A stretch of 64,000 nucleotides of DNA from Prorocentrum cordatum (taxonomy: Eukaryota; Sar; Dinophyceae; Prorocentrales; Prorocentraceae), in assembly GCA_963575745.1 (NCBI GenBank), contig CAUYUJ010016069.1, forward strand, positions 154,501 through 218,500, given 5' to 3'. Below, piece after piece: positions 1-10,097 of this stretch (its first letter is position 1; each line of letters begins with the position of its first letter). The notes beneath the pieces were generated by a model that ran no database searches, was not told the origin of the DNA, and worked only from the letters and a program-made list of their open reading frames with translations. The position numbers and the translations under genes were made by a program.

Positions 1-660
1 CCGGAGGCGCGGCGGCGGGATCTCTCCGCGCGGGCCCGCCGCGAGGCGACCGCGCGTGCGTCAGCGGCAGCTCGTCCAGGGGCCGCCGCTGCGGCAGGGC
101 GGCGTCCACGCGCCCTGCCCCCGGGGCGGCGGCAGCGCTCAGACCGCCCGCCCCCCGAGGGCGAAAAGCATGGGCGTCTGAACTCGGCGGTCGCTCTGCG
201 ACGGGCGCCCCCGGCCGAGGAGAGCCCGCCTCTTGTTTGCAGGCCCCCGCGCCTGCGGACAAGGAAGGGGGGGCGAGACAAATCGCTGGTGGGGCAGTTT
301 GGGCCCGAAGCAAGACCCCTTATGGGCCTCCTCCCTTCTAGCCTCGCCTTTTGTGAGGTAGGGGGTCTAGGTCCATGGAGTGGTGGGAGCAGGAAGAGAG
401 AGAGGAGGTTCAGGGAGGTAAGAGGACAGGGGGGCGGAGGATGGACAAAGGGTGGAGGGGTGGGATGGTGAGCTGAGGATGGATAAGGGTTGGATCGCAG
501 AAGAGCTGGGAAGGAGATGAAGAGATGCAGTAGGAGGGAGGGAGTGAGACAGCGAGAGGACAGAAGGAGGAAAACGATAACGAAGGGCTAGGGCATCATG
601 AGGGAGGACGGGAAGGATGAGAGAGGACGCAGGAAGTTGCATGAAGGCCTTCCTGGCCGC
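1..660. other. GC-rich DNA without a recognised gene
   Basis: The first 290 bases are very GC-rich and rich in GCGGCG-type runs; the rest is purine-rich (GGGAGG, GAGAGGA). Short open frames exist on both strands but none shows a domain, a convincing start or a splice-site pair. I see nothing that can be called a gene. Confidence 0.6.
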
Positions 661-775
661 TTTTGGAGTCGGAGTCGGAGTGGTCGGAGTCGGCGTCGGA
701 GTCGGAGTCGTCGGAGGTCAAGATGGAGTCGTTGCAGTTGGAGTCGTCAAAGTTATCGTCATCGTCGTCGCCCTC
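660..775. repeat. GTCGGA / GTCGTC short tandem repeat
   Basis: Imperfect repetition of GTCGGA and GTCGTC triplet-based units gives Glu/Ser-, Gly/Val- or Arg/Ser-rich frames depending on phase. The pseudo-peptides only reflect the repeat. It adjoins the larger 11-bp minisatellite. Confidence 0.75.
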
Positions 776-799
776 ATGTCTAGGTTTTTTTTTTCTTTT

Positions 800-1723
800 T
801 TGTGTGTGGGTATGTCTGGCGTGTGTCTTGCGTGTGTCACGGCATGTCTGGGTGTGTCTGGGGCATGTCTGCGGTGCGTTTGGGTGTGTTTGGGGTGTGT
901 CTGAGGTGTGTCCAGGGTGTGTTTGGGGAGTGTCTGGTGTGTGTCTGGCGTGTGTCTGGCGTGCGTTTGTCGCGTGTCCGGCGTATGTCTGGCGTGTGCC
1001 TGGCGTGTGTCTGAGCGTGTCTTTTCCTTGCCGCCGACGCAAAAAGTGTCTGAGTGTGTCTGGCGTGTGTCTGGCGTGTGTCTGGGAGTGTCCGGGGTGT
1101 GTCTCGCGTGTACCTGGCGCGTGTCTGCGTGTGTCAGGCGTGTGTCAGGCGCTTGTCTGAGTGTCTTGCGTGTGTCTTGCGTGTGTCTTGGTGTGTGTTT
1201 GTGTGGCGTGTGTCTGGCGTGTGTCTGGCGTGTGTCTGACGTGTGACTGGGGCGTGTCTGGCGTGTATCTGGCGTCTGTCTGGCGCTTGTCTGGTGTGTG
1301 TCTGGCGTGTGTCTGGCGTGTGTTTGGCGCGTGTGTGTGTGTGTGTGGCAGGTGTCTAGAGTGTGTCTGGCGTGTGTCTGGCGTCTGTCTGGCGTCTGTC
1401 TGGCGTCTGTCTGGCGTGTGTCTGGCGTCTGTCTGGCGTGTGGGTGACATGCGTCTGGCGTGTGTCCGGCGTGTGTCTGGCATGTGTCTGGCGTGTGTCT
1501 GGCATGTGTCTGGCGTCTGTCTGGGTGCGCCTGGCGTGTGTCTTGCTTGTGTCCAGGGTGCGCCCAGGGTGTGTCCAAGCGATGCCCAGAGTGTGTCTGG
1601 CGTGTGTGTGTGGCGTGTGTCTGGCATGTGTCTGGCGTTTGTCTGGCGTGTGTGAGGCGTGTGCGTGGCGTGTGCCTGGCGTGTGTCCGGGCGTGTGTCT
1701 GGCGTGTGTCTGGCGTGTGTCTG

Positions 1724-1766
<43 letters not shown>

Positions 1767-1879
1767 TGTGTGTGTGTGTGTCTGGCGTGTGTCTGGCGTG
1801 TGTCTAGGTGTGTTTGGCGTGTGTCAGGCGTGTGTCTGGTGTGTGTGTGTGTGTCTGGCGTGTGTCTGGGGTGTGTCTG

Positions 1880-1926
<47 letters not shown>

Positions 1927-2492
1927 TGTCTGTGTGTGTGTGTCTGGCGTCTGTCTGGCGTGTGTCTGGGGTGTGTCTGGCGTGTGTCTGGCGTGTGTCT
2001 GGCGTGTGTCTGGCGTGTGTCTGATGTGTGTGTGTGTGTGTGTCTGGCATGTGTTTGGCGTGTGTCTGGCATATGTGTCTGGCGTGTGTCTGGCGTCTGT
2101 CCGGCGTGTGTCTGGGTGTGTCCCTCGTGTGCCTGGCGTGTGTCTGGCGTGCGCGGCGTGTGCCTGGCGTGTGTCTGGCGTGTGTCGGGGTGTGTCTTGG
2201 GTGTTTCTGGGTGTGGGTGTGGGAGTGCGTGGCGTGTGCCTGGCGTGTGTCCGGGCGTGTGTCTGCTGTGTGTCTGGCGTGTGTCTGGCGTGTGTCTGGG
2301 CGTGTGTCTGGCGTCTGGCGTGTGTCTAGCGTGTGTCTGGTGCGTGTCCAGGGTCTGTCTGGCGTGTGGGTGGCATGCGTCGGGCGCGTGTCTGGCGTCT
2401 GTCTGGCGTGCGTCTGGCGTGTGTCTGGCGTGTCTCCGGCGTGCATCTGGCGTGTGTCACTGGTGTGTTTCTGGCGTGTGTCGGTGTGTGTG

Positions 2493-2554
<62 letters not shown>

Positions 2555-2640
2555 GTGTGTCCAGGTTGTGCCCAGGGTGTGTCCAGGGTGTGTCCAGGGT
2601 GTGTGTGTGTGTGTGTGTGTGTGCGTGGAGTGTGTCTGGT
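800..2640. repeat. 11-bp minisatellite TGTGTCTGGCG with embedded TG microsatellites
   Basis: About 1.8 kb of tandem units close to TGTGTCTGGCG with many point variants (CTGTCTGGCG, CAGGGTGTGTC). Pure (TG)n runs interrupt it near 1720-1780, 1885-1945 and 2485-2550. Because 11 is not a multiple of three, every forward frame reads the same 11-residue Cys/Val/Trp cycle and the reverse strand reads a Thr/His/Arg cycle, so long open frames on both strands are artefacts. Unit purity falls toward the right end. Confidence 0.93.
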
Positions 2641-3630
2641 CTGGGCCTCCTGGCCTCACGGGCCCTTCTTCTGGAACGTCTCGCTTCGCTGGTAGCGCGT
2701 GTTGGGTTTTCCTTGCCGCGCGGTGTCTGTGCAGATGTTTGGCGTTTGTGTTTTTAGCATTCTCTTCCAGAACTGTCCCTCCAGCGATTTATCAAGGGGA
2801 AAGGGCCGGGGATTCTGTAGAGGCTCCTCCGAATTTCCCCTGCGGTCTCGCACGTCTCCTCCGCTTGCTGACTCCCTGGCGAACTCCCGTTGCTTAATCC
2901 CCTATTCCTCCCACCCCCGATGGAACACATTGTGTTTATGATACTCTCATTACTCCTCTTCCTCATCGCCTGCTCCTTCCCCTGCCATCCTGAGTCATCA
3001 CATATTGCTGCTCCTCGTACTTGTCTATGGACCGTGACACTCGCACGGAAGTCCGTTCTCTCTTCCCCTCGCACACGTTCCACCCCACCTCTCCCCCATT
3101 CGCCCTCTTGACCAGGCCACTGTCGCCTTGAGCCGCCCCGGTCTGCGCGCTCGCGCCTCCCGAGGCAACCCGAGCAGGGCCGCGGCGGTGCCCACCCCTC
3201 CCCTTCCCCCACACCCGTCGTCTTAGGGGGAACAACCAGCGGCGCGACAAACGGCATATGCGGCATGACTGGAGCTCTCGGCCCCGCGCTTACCCTCCAG
3301 CGGCATCCACCGGCGAGGGCCATGGGGCCCGGCACGGGGCGAAGACGCCCGCTGCGTTTTTTTAGCGATCTCCGCACGAGCAGCTTGACGGAAGGGCGGG
3401 GGGGGGGCACTGCGCTGACCTTCGCTCGCAAGCCGTGCGCACAGGGTCGCGCGCGAGCGCCCTCTCTCTCCCCCCGCGGTGTGACGTGCTGGCAGCCCGC
3501 GCAGGATGGCCGTCCCCCGTGCGCAGGACCCCATCCCCCCCCCCCGCCCTCTTCACCTGCCTGCCTCTTGCCGCCTTCGCCTTCGCCCGCGTATTCCTTC
3601 CCTCCGTTGCCTCGCCTCGAAAGGAGGAAC
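2640..3630. other. Intergenic stretch, no gene recognised
   Basis: Mixed-composition DNA following the minisatellite. Open frames on both strands are short or Arg/Pro-rich with no domain. The stretch next to 3630 is pyrimidine-rich and leads into a palindrome. Confidence 0.5.
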
Positions 3631-3632
3631 AG

Positions 3633-3760
3633 CTGCATGAACATAACTTGTCGGAGCTCCTCGCGGATTTCTTGGATCGGCGCCGGCGCCGCCGGGGAGG
3701 GGGGGCGGCGCAGATCCAAGAAGCCCGCGCGGAGCTCCGAAAGTTTATGCTCATGCAGTT
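3633..3760. repeat. Imperfect palindrome, arms of about 53 bp
   Basis: The left arm (about 3633-3685, from GCTGCATGAACATAAC to GGATCGGCGCC) is matched in reverse complement by the right arm (about 3706-3760, GGCGCAGATCC to ATGCTCATGCAG). The spacer is G-rich (GGGGAGGGGGGGCGG). A transcript could form a long hairpin. Since the arms are inverted copies, both strands encode a similar peptide of the form L-H-E-H-x-L-S-E-L followed by an Arg-rich turn. Confidence 0.8.
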
Positions 3761-3898
3761 TCCTCATCCCCTACCTCTCCCTCGCCGCGCACCGCAGCCT
3801 GCCGCAGGGAGGGCCTGCCGCCTCGCCCCCCGTTCCTCTCCCAGGCCACGCTCCGGAGGCAGCCGAGGAGAGGCTGCTGTCTGGCACTGCTGCCCTCC

Positions 3899-4120
3899 GC
3901 CCGCCGACCCGTCGTGGAGAGCGAGGACCTCGTGGAGCTGAAGCCGCTGGAGTACCTCGTGGACTGGTCCTACCGGCGCCGCCTCGGGCGGTTCCTGTCG
4001 TGGCTGGCGGAGCGGCCCGAGGAGCGCGTGGCCGTCGTCGGCCACGGCCAGTACTTCCACCGGATGCTCCGCCGCGAGGGGCCCGAGCCCCGCAACCTGG
4101 AGGCCGTCCTCCGCCCTCTC
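3899..4120 (+). CDS. Histidine phosphatase (phosphoglycerate-mutase-like) C-terminal fragment, probable exon
   Basis: The frame reads VVESEDLVELKPLEYLVDW, then RFLSWLAERPEERVAVVGHG and QYFHRML. The strand-loop RPEERVAVVGHG followed by a helix is the C-terminal half-site of the histidine phosphatase superfamily, where the second catalytic His lies in a V-x-G/S-H-G setting. Codons end mostly in G or C. The N-terminal R-H-G motif of the family was not found nearby, so this is one exon or a fragment. A possible acceptor is CCTCTCCCAG at 3835-3844. The frame runs on into a serine-coding microsatellite, so the true 3' end is before about 4120. No canonical GT donor is evident; dinoflagellate introns often use other donors. 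Confidence 0.5.
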
Positions 4121-4205
4121 GTCCTCCCGCGCTCCCGGGCTCCATCTCTGCCCCCCTCGCTCCCCAGGTGCTCCCTGTCCTCCCCCTCCGCCTTCTCCTG
4201 GCCCT

Positions 4206-4275
4206 CGTCCTCCTCCTCCTCCTCCTCCTCCTCCTCCTCCTCCTCCGCCTCCCCCTCCTCCGCCTCCGCCTCCTC
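4206..4275. repeat. (CTC)n microsatellite
   Basis: Near-perfect TCC/CTC triplet run, reading as poly-Ser forward and as poly-Gly or poly-Arg in reverse. Confidence 0.9.
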
Positions 4276-4436
4276 CCCTGCCCCATTTCTCCCCCTTCCT
4301 ACCGCCGCTGCTCGCCTGCCGTCGCTTCGCTCTCGGCCGTCTCTCCTCCTGCCTCTCCTTACCGGCCGTCGCGGGTCTGTCAGAGTTTCCCTTGCTCCGC
4401 ATATGCACTCTGTTTCTCGCTCGCTCGGTCCGGTGA

Positions 4437-4790
4437 GCTCGAGCCGTGGGTCGACTGGGTGAAGCGAACGGTGAGAGTGCCTGAGTCAAACATTGGAGAG
4501 CTGCAACTTGACAGCTGGACAACTTCAAAGGAGGGCGACGTGGTCGTGGGCACAACGAACGCAACAACTGGGCATTGACACATGGACTTGCTGCCAAGTG
4601 GGCACTGGAGGAAACGGCCAATTGCTCGAGATCTCAAGGGCGACCACGACGTGGATGGGCATACGATGTTCAATCTTTTCTTCAAGAGAGGGTTCCACGA
4701 TTCTTAGATGAATTTGATTGGTGACTGGCTGAACTTTGCCAGCGAGTTCGTCGACTACTGAGGGCTGCGGCCCCAGCACAGCGCCCCTCG
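4437..4790 (+). pseudogene. LINE ORF2 C-terminal remnant
   Basis: Two frames give a typical LINE tail. The first reads EPWVDWVKRTVRVPE followed by a helix; the second, from about 4570, reads THGLAAKWALEE, then SQGRPRRGWAYDVQSFLQER and ends near FLDEFDW with a TGA. The W-V-x-W-x-x-R-T and G-R-P-R-R-x-W-x-x-D-x-x-S-F pattern occurs in the C-terminal part of many non-LTR retrotransposon polyproteins, after the reverse transcriptase. At least one frameshift and a stop break it. The family match comes from pattern memory, so it is moderate. Confidence 0.5.
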
Positions 4791-4861
4791 CGCGTCTGGC
4801 CGCCTGCGGGACTGCGTGCTCGTCTCGTCTCGTCTCGTTTCGTCCCCCTTACTGGCCAGTG

Positions 4862-4908
4862 TCGCTCCTCCTCCTCCTCCTCCTCCTCCTCCTCCTCCTC
4901 CTCCTCCG
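4862..4908. repeat. (CTC)n microsatellite next to the relict spliced leader
   Basis: Sixteen or so CTC triplets run up to the first base of the relict spliced leader at 4909. Confidence 0.9.
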
Positions 4909-4930
4909 TCCGTAGCAATTTCGGCTCAAG
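4909..4930 (+). other. Relict dinoflagellate spliced leader (DinoSL)
   Basis: These 22 bases match the conserved dinoflagellate spliced leader at 20 positions. CCGTAGC at the start and GGCTCAAG at the end are exact; the differences are A for C at base 9 and C for T at base 14. In dinoflagellates this 22-mer is trans-spliced to the 5' ends of nuclear mRNAs, and a genomic copy upstream of a coding region is a known mark of reverse transcription and reintegration of a mature mRNA. Here it lies 154 bases upstream of the putative second exon of a LINE ORF1. Confidence 0.8.
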
Positions 4931-5083
4931 TTCGAGACGCGTCCCTGGCGCTTCGAGCTTGATCGCTGCTGAGGGGACGGCGCAGAGCCCCCTTCTTGCG
5001 AGGACAGGCCTCGCGGCATTGGTGCTTCAGTGCCCGTGCCTTTCGGCCTCCTGCACCTGCCCCTCTGTGCCCCACTGGGCTGG

Positions 5084-5151
5084 GTAAGCTGAGGTGCTTC
5101 CAGTTCCTGGCCCAGCGGGTGCTGATACCAGTTGTTCTCCTGTCGCTGCAG
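5084..5151 (+). other. Candidate 68-bp intron in the LINE ORF1 leader
   Basis: The donor is CTGG|GTAAGC and the acceptor is TGTCGCTGCAG preceded by a pyrimidine-rich stretch. Removing the 68 bases joins the open frame upstream (…PAPLCPTGL) in phase to the ORF1 frame (DDAHAWEPLCPSSDSEP). The reading frame is also open through the segment by chance, so this is a prediction. Confidence 0.4.
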
Positions 5152-6230
5152 ATGACGCGCACGCATGGGAGCCGCTCTGCCCGTCGTCAGACAGTGAGCC
5201 GAGCAGCAGTGATGACGAGAGGGGACACTGTGATAGCAGTCGCTCCATCGCCAGCTTGCGCTCCTCTGGCTCACAAGTTGGTGGAACTGCCACGCCTGTC
5301 GGAGGCCTCGCCACGCCTGGTACTGCTGGTGGCACCGCTGCGCCAATCCGCGGTGCATCATCGGATACTCCTTCCACGGGACCACCTTCGGAGGCGCCAG
5401 CCTGGCGATCGGGGCTGATAACTGGCGTGCGCGAGTCGAATGCATCCATCACCCGTCTCGAGCAGGCGATGCACCAGGAGATAGCAGAGGTGAGGGCTGC
5501 ACTAGTGATCAACGACAGCAACGTTGGCAACATCAGCGCCGTCGACGCGGCAGTTTCCTCTCGCATCGAGAACATCCGGACACAGCTCAACTCCTTGCAG
5601 CAGCCGCCGCGCCTTGCAGTGACTCCAGGGGCTTCTGGTGGATCGTCGGCGGCGCCCACGTCGAGCTCCTCGCATTCTTCCTCATCGACGCGGCGCTGGA
5701 TTGGTACATTCCCTCGCTCTCTCGCGCAGGCCCAGAGGCGCTCCCATTGGGGGCAGGTTATTCAGCCGAAGGTCCTCACAGACATCTTGGATGGAGCGGA
5801 GGTTATCATCTCGAGAGTTGCCAAGTCGTGCGCCATTAATTTCGCCTCTGAGGCCCTTGCTTCGAGGTTCTCGCGCTGCCTTGCCGACGTCGGCCTCATC
5901 TGGTCGAACCCGCGCACTGGCAGCAACCACATCGTCAGAATTCGTTCGGACTTACCCAGGATGCGCCGGAGAGCTGCGTCGCTCGTCTGGAATGGGACGC
6001 TGAACTTGCTCAAGACGGGGGGTCGCCAGTTATCCTCCTTCAAGCTCGGATGCAACGGCTACGCTGGCTTAGTCCACATTGGCAGTGAGGATGACGATTA
6101 TGAGCTCTACTGGGTCAAGGGATCGCCAGAACAGGGGTTTGTCTACGACCCTGTCTTCGAGAACTTCGAGCTTTGGAATGCATCGGAGCGGGGCGCCAAG
6201 GACCTGCTGTCCAGCCTGAACCAGCACTAG
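5152..6230 (+). CDS. LINE ORF1-like protein
   Basis: An uninterrupted frame of about 360 residues ends with TAG at 6228-6230. Its N-terminal third is acidic and Ser/Gly/Thr/Pro-rich (SSDSEPSSSDDERGH). The middle has a heptad-like segment suggesting a coiled coil (around 5440-5600, SITRLEQAMHQEIAEVRAAL). The C-terminal part reads RRWIGTFPRSLAQAQRRSHW, then a compact alpha/beta segment up to LLSSLNQH. Coiled coil followed by an RRM-like nucleic-acid-binding domain is the plan of ORF1 proteins in L1-type LINEs. No ATG opens the frame near its 5' end; the start is either upstream in the exon that ends at 5083 or non-ATG. An endonuclease/RT frame follows immediately, which supports the call. Confidence 0.6.
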
Positions 6231-6459
6231 GAAATTACTCCGCGAGGCCGAGACCAGCGAGTTCGGACCGCAGGGAGCGCTGTTCAGGACAGCGCAGGTC
6301 CCAGGCTGATGGGTGCTGAGGGTGAGTTTTTCCCCGCGAGCGCAGCCTGTCCCAGGTCTCACCTCTGATTCAATCTCGGCTGGCTCAAGCATATCCAGTC
6401 CCACTTATCCCGAGGCCCCTGTGCAGTCTTCCTCCCTCCCGGTCCTTCCCTCTAAGTGT

Positions 6460-6880
6460 ACTAGTGCCGTGGCTTCTTGGAACGCCCAGGCTCCATGTGG
6501 AAGTGTCTGGGCCTGTATATTTCGCGCGCTGGGGCTGCCAGCTCCAAGATGGTTTCCGACGTTCACCTCGACCCTGATCTTGCCGAAACGGGATTCAAAC
6601 GACACATTCGGCTTCTGGAAGAGTCTAGGCGCCCTGCTTCCTCTACCGCGTGGGCCTGCGCGGGCGATTTTACTTTCGTGAGGGGGGGCAAGGTCGTCTT
6701 CGGATGTCCGACGGGCACGTGGAGTGCGCGGGCGGCCGCGCGGCGACGTTCTTCCATCGCTGCCGCCAGGGCTTCGCTGAGGTCCACCAGCCTGATTTCA
6801 CGCATAAAACTGCGCTGCACGAGCGCATCGTCTCTCTGGGGCGCCTTGATCGGCTTCGCGTTTCGGCCCCATGCTGGTGA
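6460..6880 (+). pseudogene. LINE ORF2 endonuclease domain, frameshifted and truncated
   Basis: The opening ASWNAQAP resembles the N-x-N/W-N-A start of apurinic-type LINE endonucleases. It is soon followed by VSDVHLDPDLAETGFKRHIR, the strand with the conserved His and a dibasic helix, then AGDFTFVRGG, the G-D-F-N motif with Thr for Asn. After a shift to another frame comes FFHRCRQGFAEVHQPDFTHK and a closing LGRLDRL matching S-R-I-D-R. The centre of the usual domain of about 230 residues is missing and the frame changes at least twice, so it cannot make an active nuclease. Confidence 0.65.
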
Positions 6881-7176
6881 GCTGCTGGGCTTCAGGCCGA
6901 CTGCAGGAGATATTCGGAATGTTATGCGAGGCGATCTCCCGAGTGACTGCCCCGCGGCCCACCTCCGTTTATCGCCCAGGCTTCGAGGGGGAGGCGGCGT
7001 CGGCGCCCCCGGATGGGCGGTGTAGTCGAAGGACTTTGCAGAGGAGATCGGGGGGCTGTTGGAGGAGGTCGACCTTAGCGAGAACACTAGTTTAGCGATC
7101 GCTGAATGTATGGAGATCATGCGCGAGGCAATGGGGAAAACGAAACATCGCGCCGATCTTCGCGGGTCTTCCTCGC

Positions 7177-7944
7177 TTGGCAAGAAGTGCGCCTGGATGC
7201 TGGCCCTGTCTCGTGCCTTTTCGCAATGGCAACCAGACAGTTGCGCGCCGCGCAGGCCGCGCGTTCCCCTTCCTCGCGAAAGTTTTCGACTGGCATGTCC
7301 TGCGCTGGCACTCTCTCGACCGCGTCCACTCTGAGCTTAGCCGCCTTGCTAATGTCGGGCTGCAGCGTGACGAGCGGGAGATGATGAATAATGACTCACC
7401 CCACCCTGGGGCTAAACGGCTGAAACTTAGCCGTTTCCGAGAGATGGCTGCTGCCTGGGACCTTGGGCACCGAAAGCTTCATCTTCGCGCTATTCGGGAT
7501 GACGACGGCATTCTTCGCTGCGCCCCCGAGGGCCCCGCTCGCGCGCCGGCTTGGCGTTGGGGGCAGGTATGCGCCGCGAGGAGCGCTGACTCGTCTAACG
7601 TCGAGGTCTTGGACCCTTTCATTCAGGAGGTCGGAGGGGGCGTTGGTTGCGCCATCTCGGAGGAGATGTTCTCGCGCCGGATCTTGAAGCTCAAGGGCTC
7701 GGCTCTTGGGATTGACGGCATTCCGTATTCGGCCTGGAAGGCTTGTGGGCAAGCTTTCTCTGGGGCTCTCTATCGGCTGTATCCGTGGGTTTTTGGGGGT
7801 GGTACTCTGTCTGAGGGCTTTGATGATGGGCTGGCTGCTTTCCCCCCTAAAGATGACAATGCTGGCCCCTGTCCGCCCCCTCGGACGCGCCGACCACCGG
7901 AGGCCCAATTCGCCTTCCCGCTGAATTTCGACCCCTCGCGCTGA
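7177..7944 (+). pseudogene. LINE ORF2 reverse transcriptase, N-terminal part
   Basis: The frame reads LSRFREMAAAWDLGHRKLHL, a spacer, then LKLKGSALGIDGIPYSAWKA and FDDGLAAFPPKDDN. G-x-D-G-I-P-Y-S-A-W-K is reverse-transcriptase block 1 of non-LTR elements (S-P-G-P-D-G), and L-x-x-F-P-P-K matches block 2 (L-V-x-L-P-K). The frame ends in a stop at 7942-7944, before the palm domain. It is the same element as the endonuclease remnant upstream. Confidence 0.7.
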
Positions 7945-8133
7945 GCAGCGCCGACAATACAATTATCTCGAAAGCATTTGGGTTGGCCGCTTACGAGGGC
8001 TGCTAGCGAAGCGCGCGCAGGCGCTCAGAGAGGTCCCCCTCCTGGTAGGCAGGGGCTGGATCGCGCGATCGACAATGACTCGCAGCTCGCTTTCCTTGGC
8101 GACCATGGGCGCGAGACTGACTCAGGCGCCTGA

Positions 8134-8856
8134 TTGCTCGACGTCAAGCAATCGTACCCGAGCTTGCGCCGGCCCTGGTTGGAGAGGGATTTGGTCCGCT
8201 TGGGGATGCCGATTAACGTTCGCTCGGATTTGGGGAAGCTGTTCGATGGCATCGGGGTGTTTGTAAACTTCCGATTGGCTTCTGGACCAGGGTTTGAACT
8301 GGGGCGTGGAGTAAAGCAGGGGTGTCCACTGGAGGGTGCTCTTTCCTTGCTCGGCATGGGTCCTGCGCACCGTCTCCTATATGCCCGCGCTGGTCCGTCG
8401 TTCGCGCCGTGCTACTCGCAGCGCGGCTGCGCTGGCGACCTTGCCATTGTCGCGGGGGGCCTCTTCCTTTCCTTGCCAGTGGTCATCCAGGGGATGAAGG
8501 ATAGTGTTGCGGGTGCAGGTCTAATCTTTGACCCTGCCAGAACCGCGATGGCGATTCCTCGGGGCTTCGATCTTGCCGCGGTTAAAGAAAATGTCCGTGC
8601 CCAGGGGTTGCCGGTTGACCAGTTCGTTATCCAGGGTCATCATTGGTCGGAATTATGGCGAGCTTTCTTGGGTCGCTCCCGCGGGCGCCCCGCGTCGACG
8701 CGGGACTCAGCTCTTCGCTTTCCTGTGAACGCCCTGGGCTACAATGCCTTCGCGTTTTTCCTGTTGTTGGCCACGTGGCCCACGTGCACCCCCCCGCTGC
8801 TGCAGCTCGCTGTGCTGAACGGCTTGTACTTCAGCGTCTTCCGCGTGGACCCATGA
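8134..8856 (+). pseudogene. LINE ORF2 reverse transcriptase palm, catalytic Asp lost
   Basis: An open frame of 240 codons carries the palm motifs: LDVKQSYPSL (motif A, D-x-x-x-A-F-P-S type), RGVKQGCPLEG (motif B, R-G-x-x-Q-G-C-P-L-S-G type) and CAGDLAIV at 8428-8451 (motif C, normally Y-A-D-D-L). The first catalytic Asp of motif C is Gly and the Tyr is Cys, so the enzyme is inactive even where its frame is open. The connecting region (VNALGYNAFAFFLLLATW…PPLLQ) fits the thumb/connection of dinoflagellate-type LINEs. Confidence 0.75.
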
Positions 8857-9530
8857 ATGCGTTCTCCCCCCAGATTCTTCATCAAGTGAAAGACCTCGGA
8901 ATGTCTCGGGAGCGCAGGCGCGCTCCGCGGTGAATCTGCGGCCCTCCGCGTTGCCGTCAAGAGCGAGGCCTTCCACGAAGATCAGATGGACTGCGAGCGT
9001 ATTTTAGAGGGTGGGGATTTTGTAGCTGCGCATCGCTTTGCCCCGCTCTTCAGGAAGAGCTCCTTCGCTTATCTTACAGAGATTTGTCGGGGGGCACGTG
9101 CGCTTGTTCGAGTGCCCCGTGAGCCGCGTTCTGGAGGAGTGCAGGCAGTTGCGCAACGAGAAAGATGGCATTGACTTGCGTGAGCATGATGGACCTCATT
9201 TGGCCGAGGCGAATCCTGAGTATCCCGAGGGCGCTGGCCTTCGCGCCATTGCCCGTCTTCATGTCTTTGCTGCTGCCCTTCCTCCGCGCGCGCTCACTGC
9301 TGCCCTCCGCGCGACCCCCCGGCGGGCGGGGCGCGTCGGCGCGGCGTCGCACGGGGGCGGGCATCTGAAAGATGGGGCGTACTTGCGTGGAGTGGGGCTC
9401 GATGCGCCATTATTTTCCCTGTCGCGTCTTTCAACCTGTCGCGGGGGCCGCTCTTCCTCTCTTCTCTTCCTCGCGGGCCTCTGGGGGCGTGTGCAATTTC
9501 GTTTTGTGCCCCCCCCCCTTGTATAGATCC
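8857..9530 (+). pseudogene. LINE ORF2 tail, heavily decayed
   Basis: Several short frames continue downstream of the reverse transcriptase without a recognisable domain. One frame (9038-9526) reads VRLFECPVSRVLEECRQLRN and then becomes Ala/Arg-rich. Position and lack of other signal make this the decayed 3' part of the LINE. No poly(A) tail or 3' repeat marks the end. Confidence 0.35.
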
Positions 9531-9734
9531 AAGGATGAGATTCTCAGTGTCGGCCAGGCCCCAGATATCACGCCTTCCACGGTTCATCGCGTTCGACCTC
9601 GCCATCCACTTAGTTTCAGTCTGATCCGCGGCGTTGCCGCGGGTAGAGCTCGCGCCGTTTCTGCATCATCTGCTGTTGCTCGCTTTCTGCTCCGTGGTAA
9701 GGTTGGACGTTGGGGACTTGTGTCTGTTTTTTTG

Positions 9735-9738
<4 letters not shown>

Positions 9739-9775
<37 letters not shown>

Positions 9776-9797
9776 TTTCTCTCTCTATACATCTGTA

Positions 9798-9891
<94 letters not shown>
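9739..9891. repeat. Compound microsatellite (CT)n-(AT)n-(T)n-(CT)n
   Basis: A CT run, about 20 bases of AT, about 28 T, then another CT run. Reading frames through it give Ser/Leu and Ile/Tyr artefacts on both strands. Confidence 0.95.
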
Positions 9892-9893
<2 letters not shown>

Positions 9894-10097
9894 CGCTTGG
9901 CCTCTTGTCCGCCTCTTTCCGGTCCCTTGCTCGCTTCTTGTCCGCTCTCTCCTCGTTGGGCAGTGTCGGCCCCTTCCCCTCCCCCGTAGCTTTTTCGGCT
10001 CCGGGCCGCGTCTCCCCGTGGGCCAGAGCGGGGGCCTCTGGTCTGAGGCGGGCAAGACCGTTCTGTCTGGCATCCTCGTTCGGCCTCTACTGCGGGC

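Noticed and set aside
1145-2659. 500-codon open frame on the minus strand and several long plus frames
   Set aside because: They translate the 11-bp minisatellite; all three frames on a strand give the same cycle, as expected when the unit is not a multiple of three.
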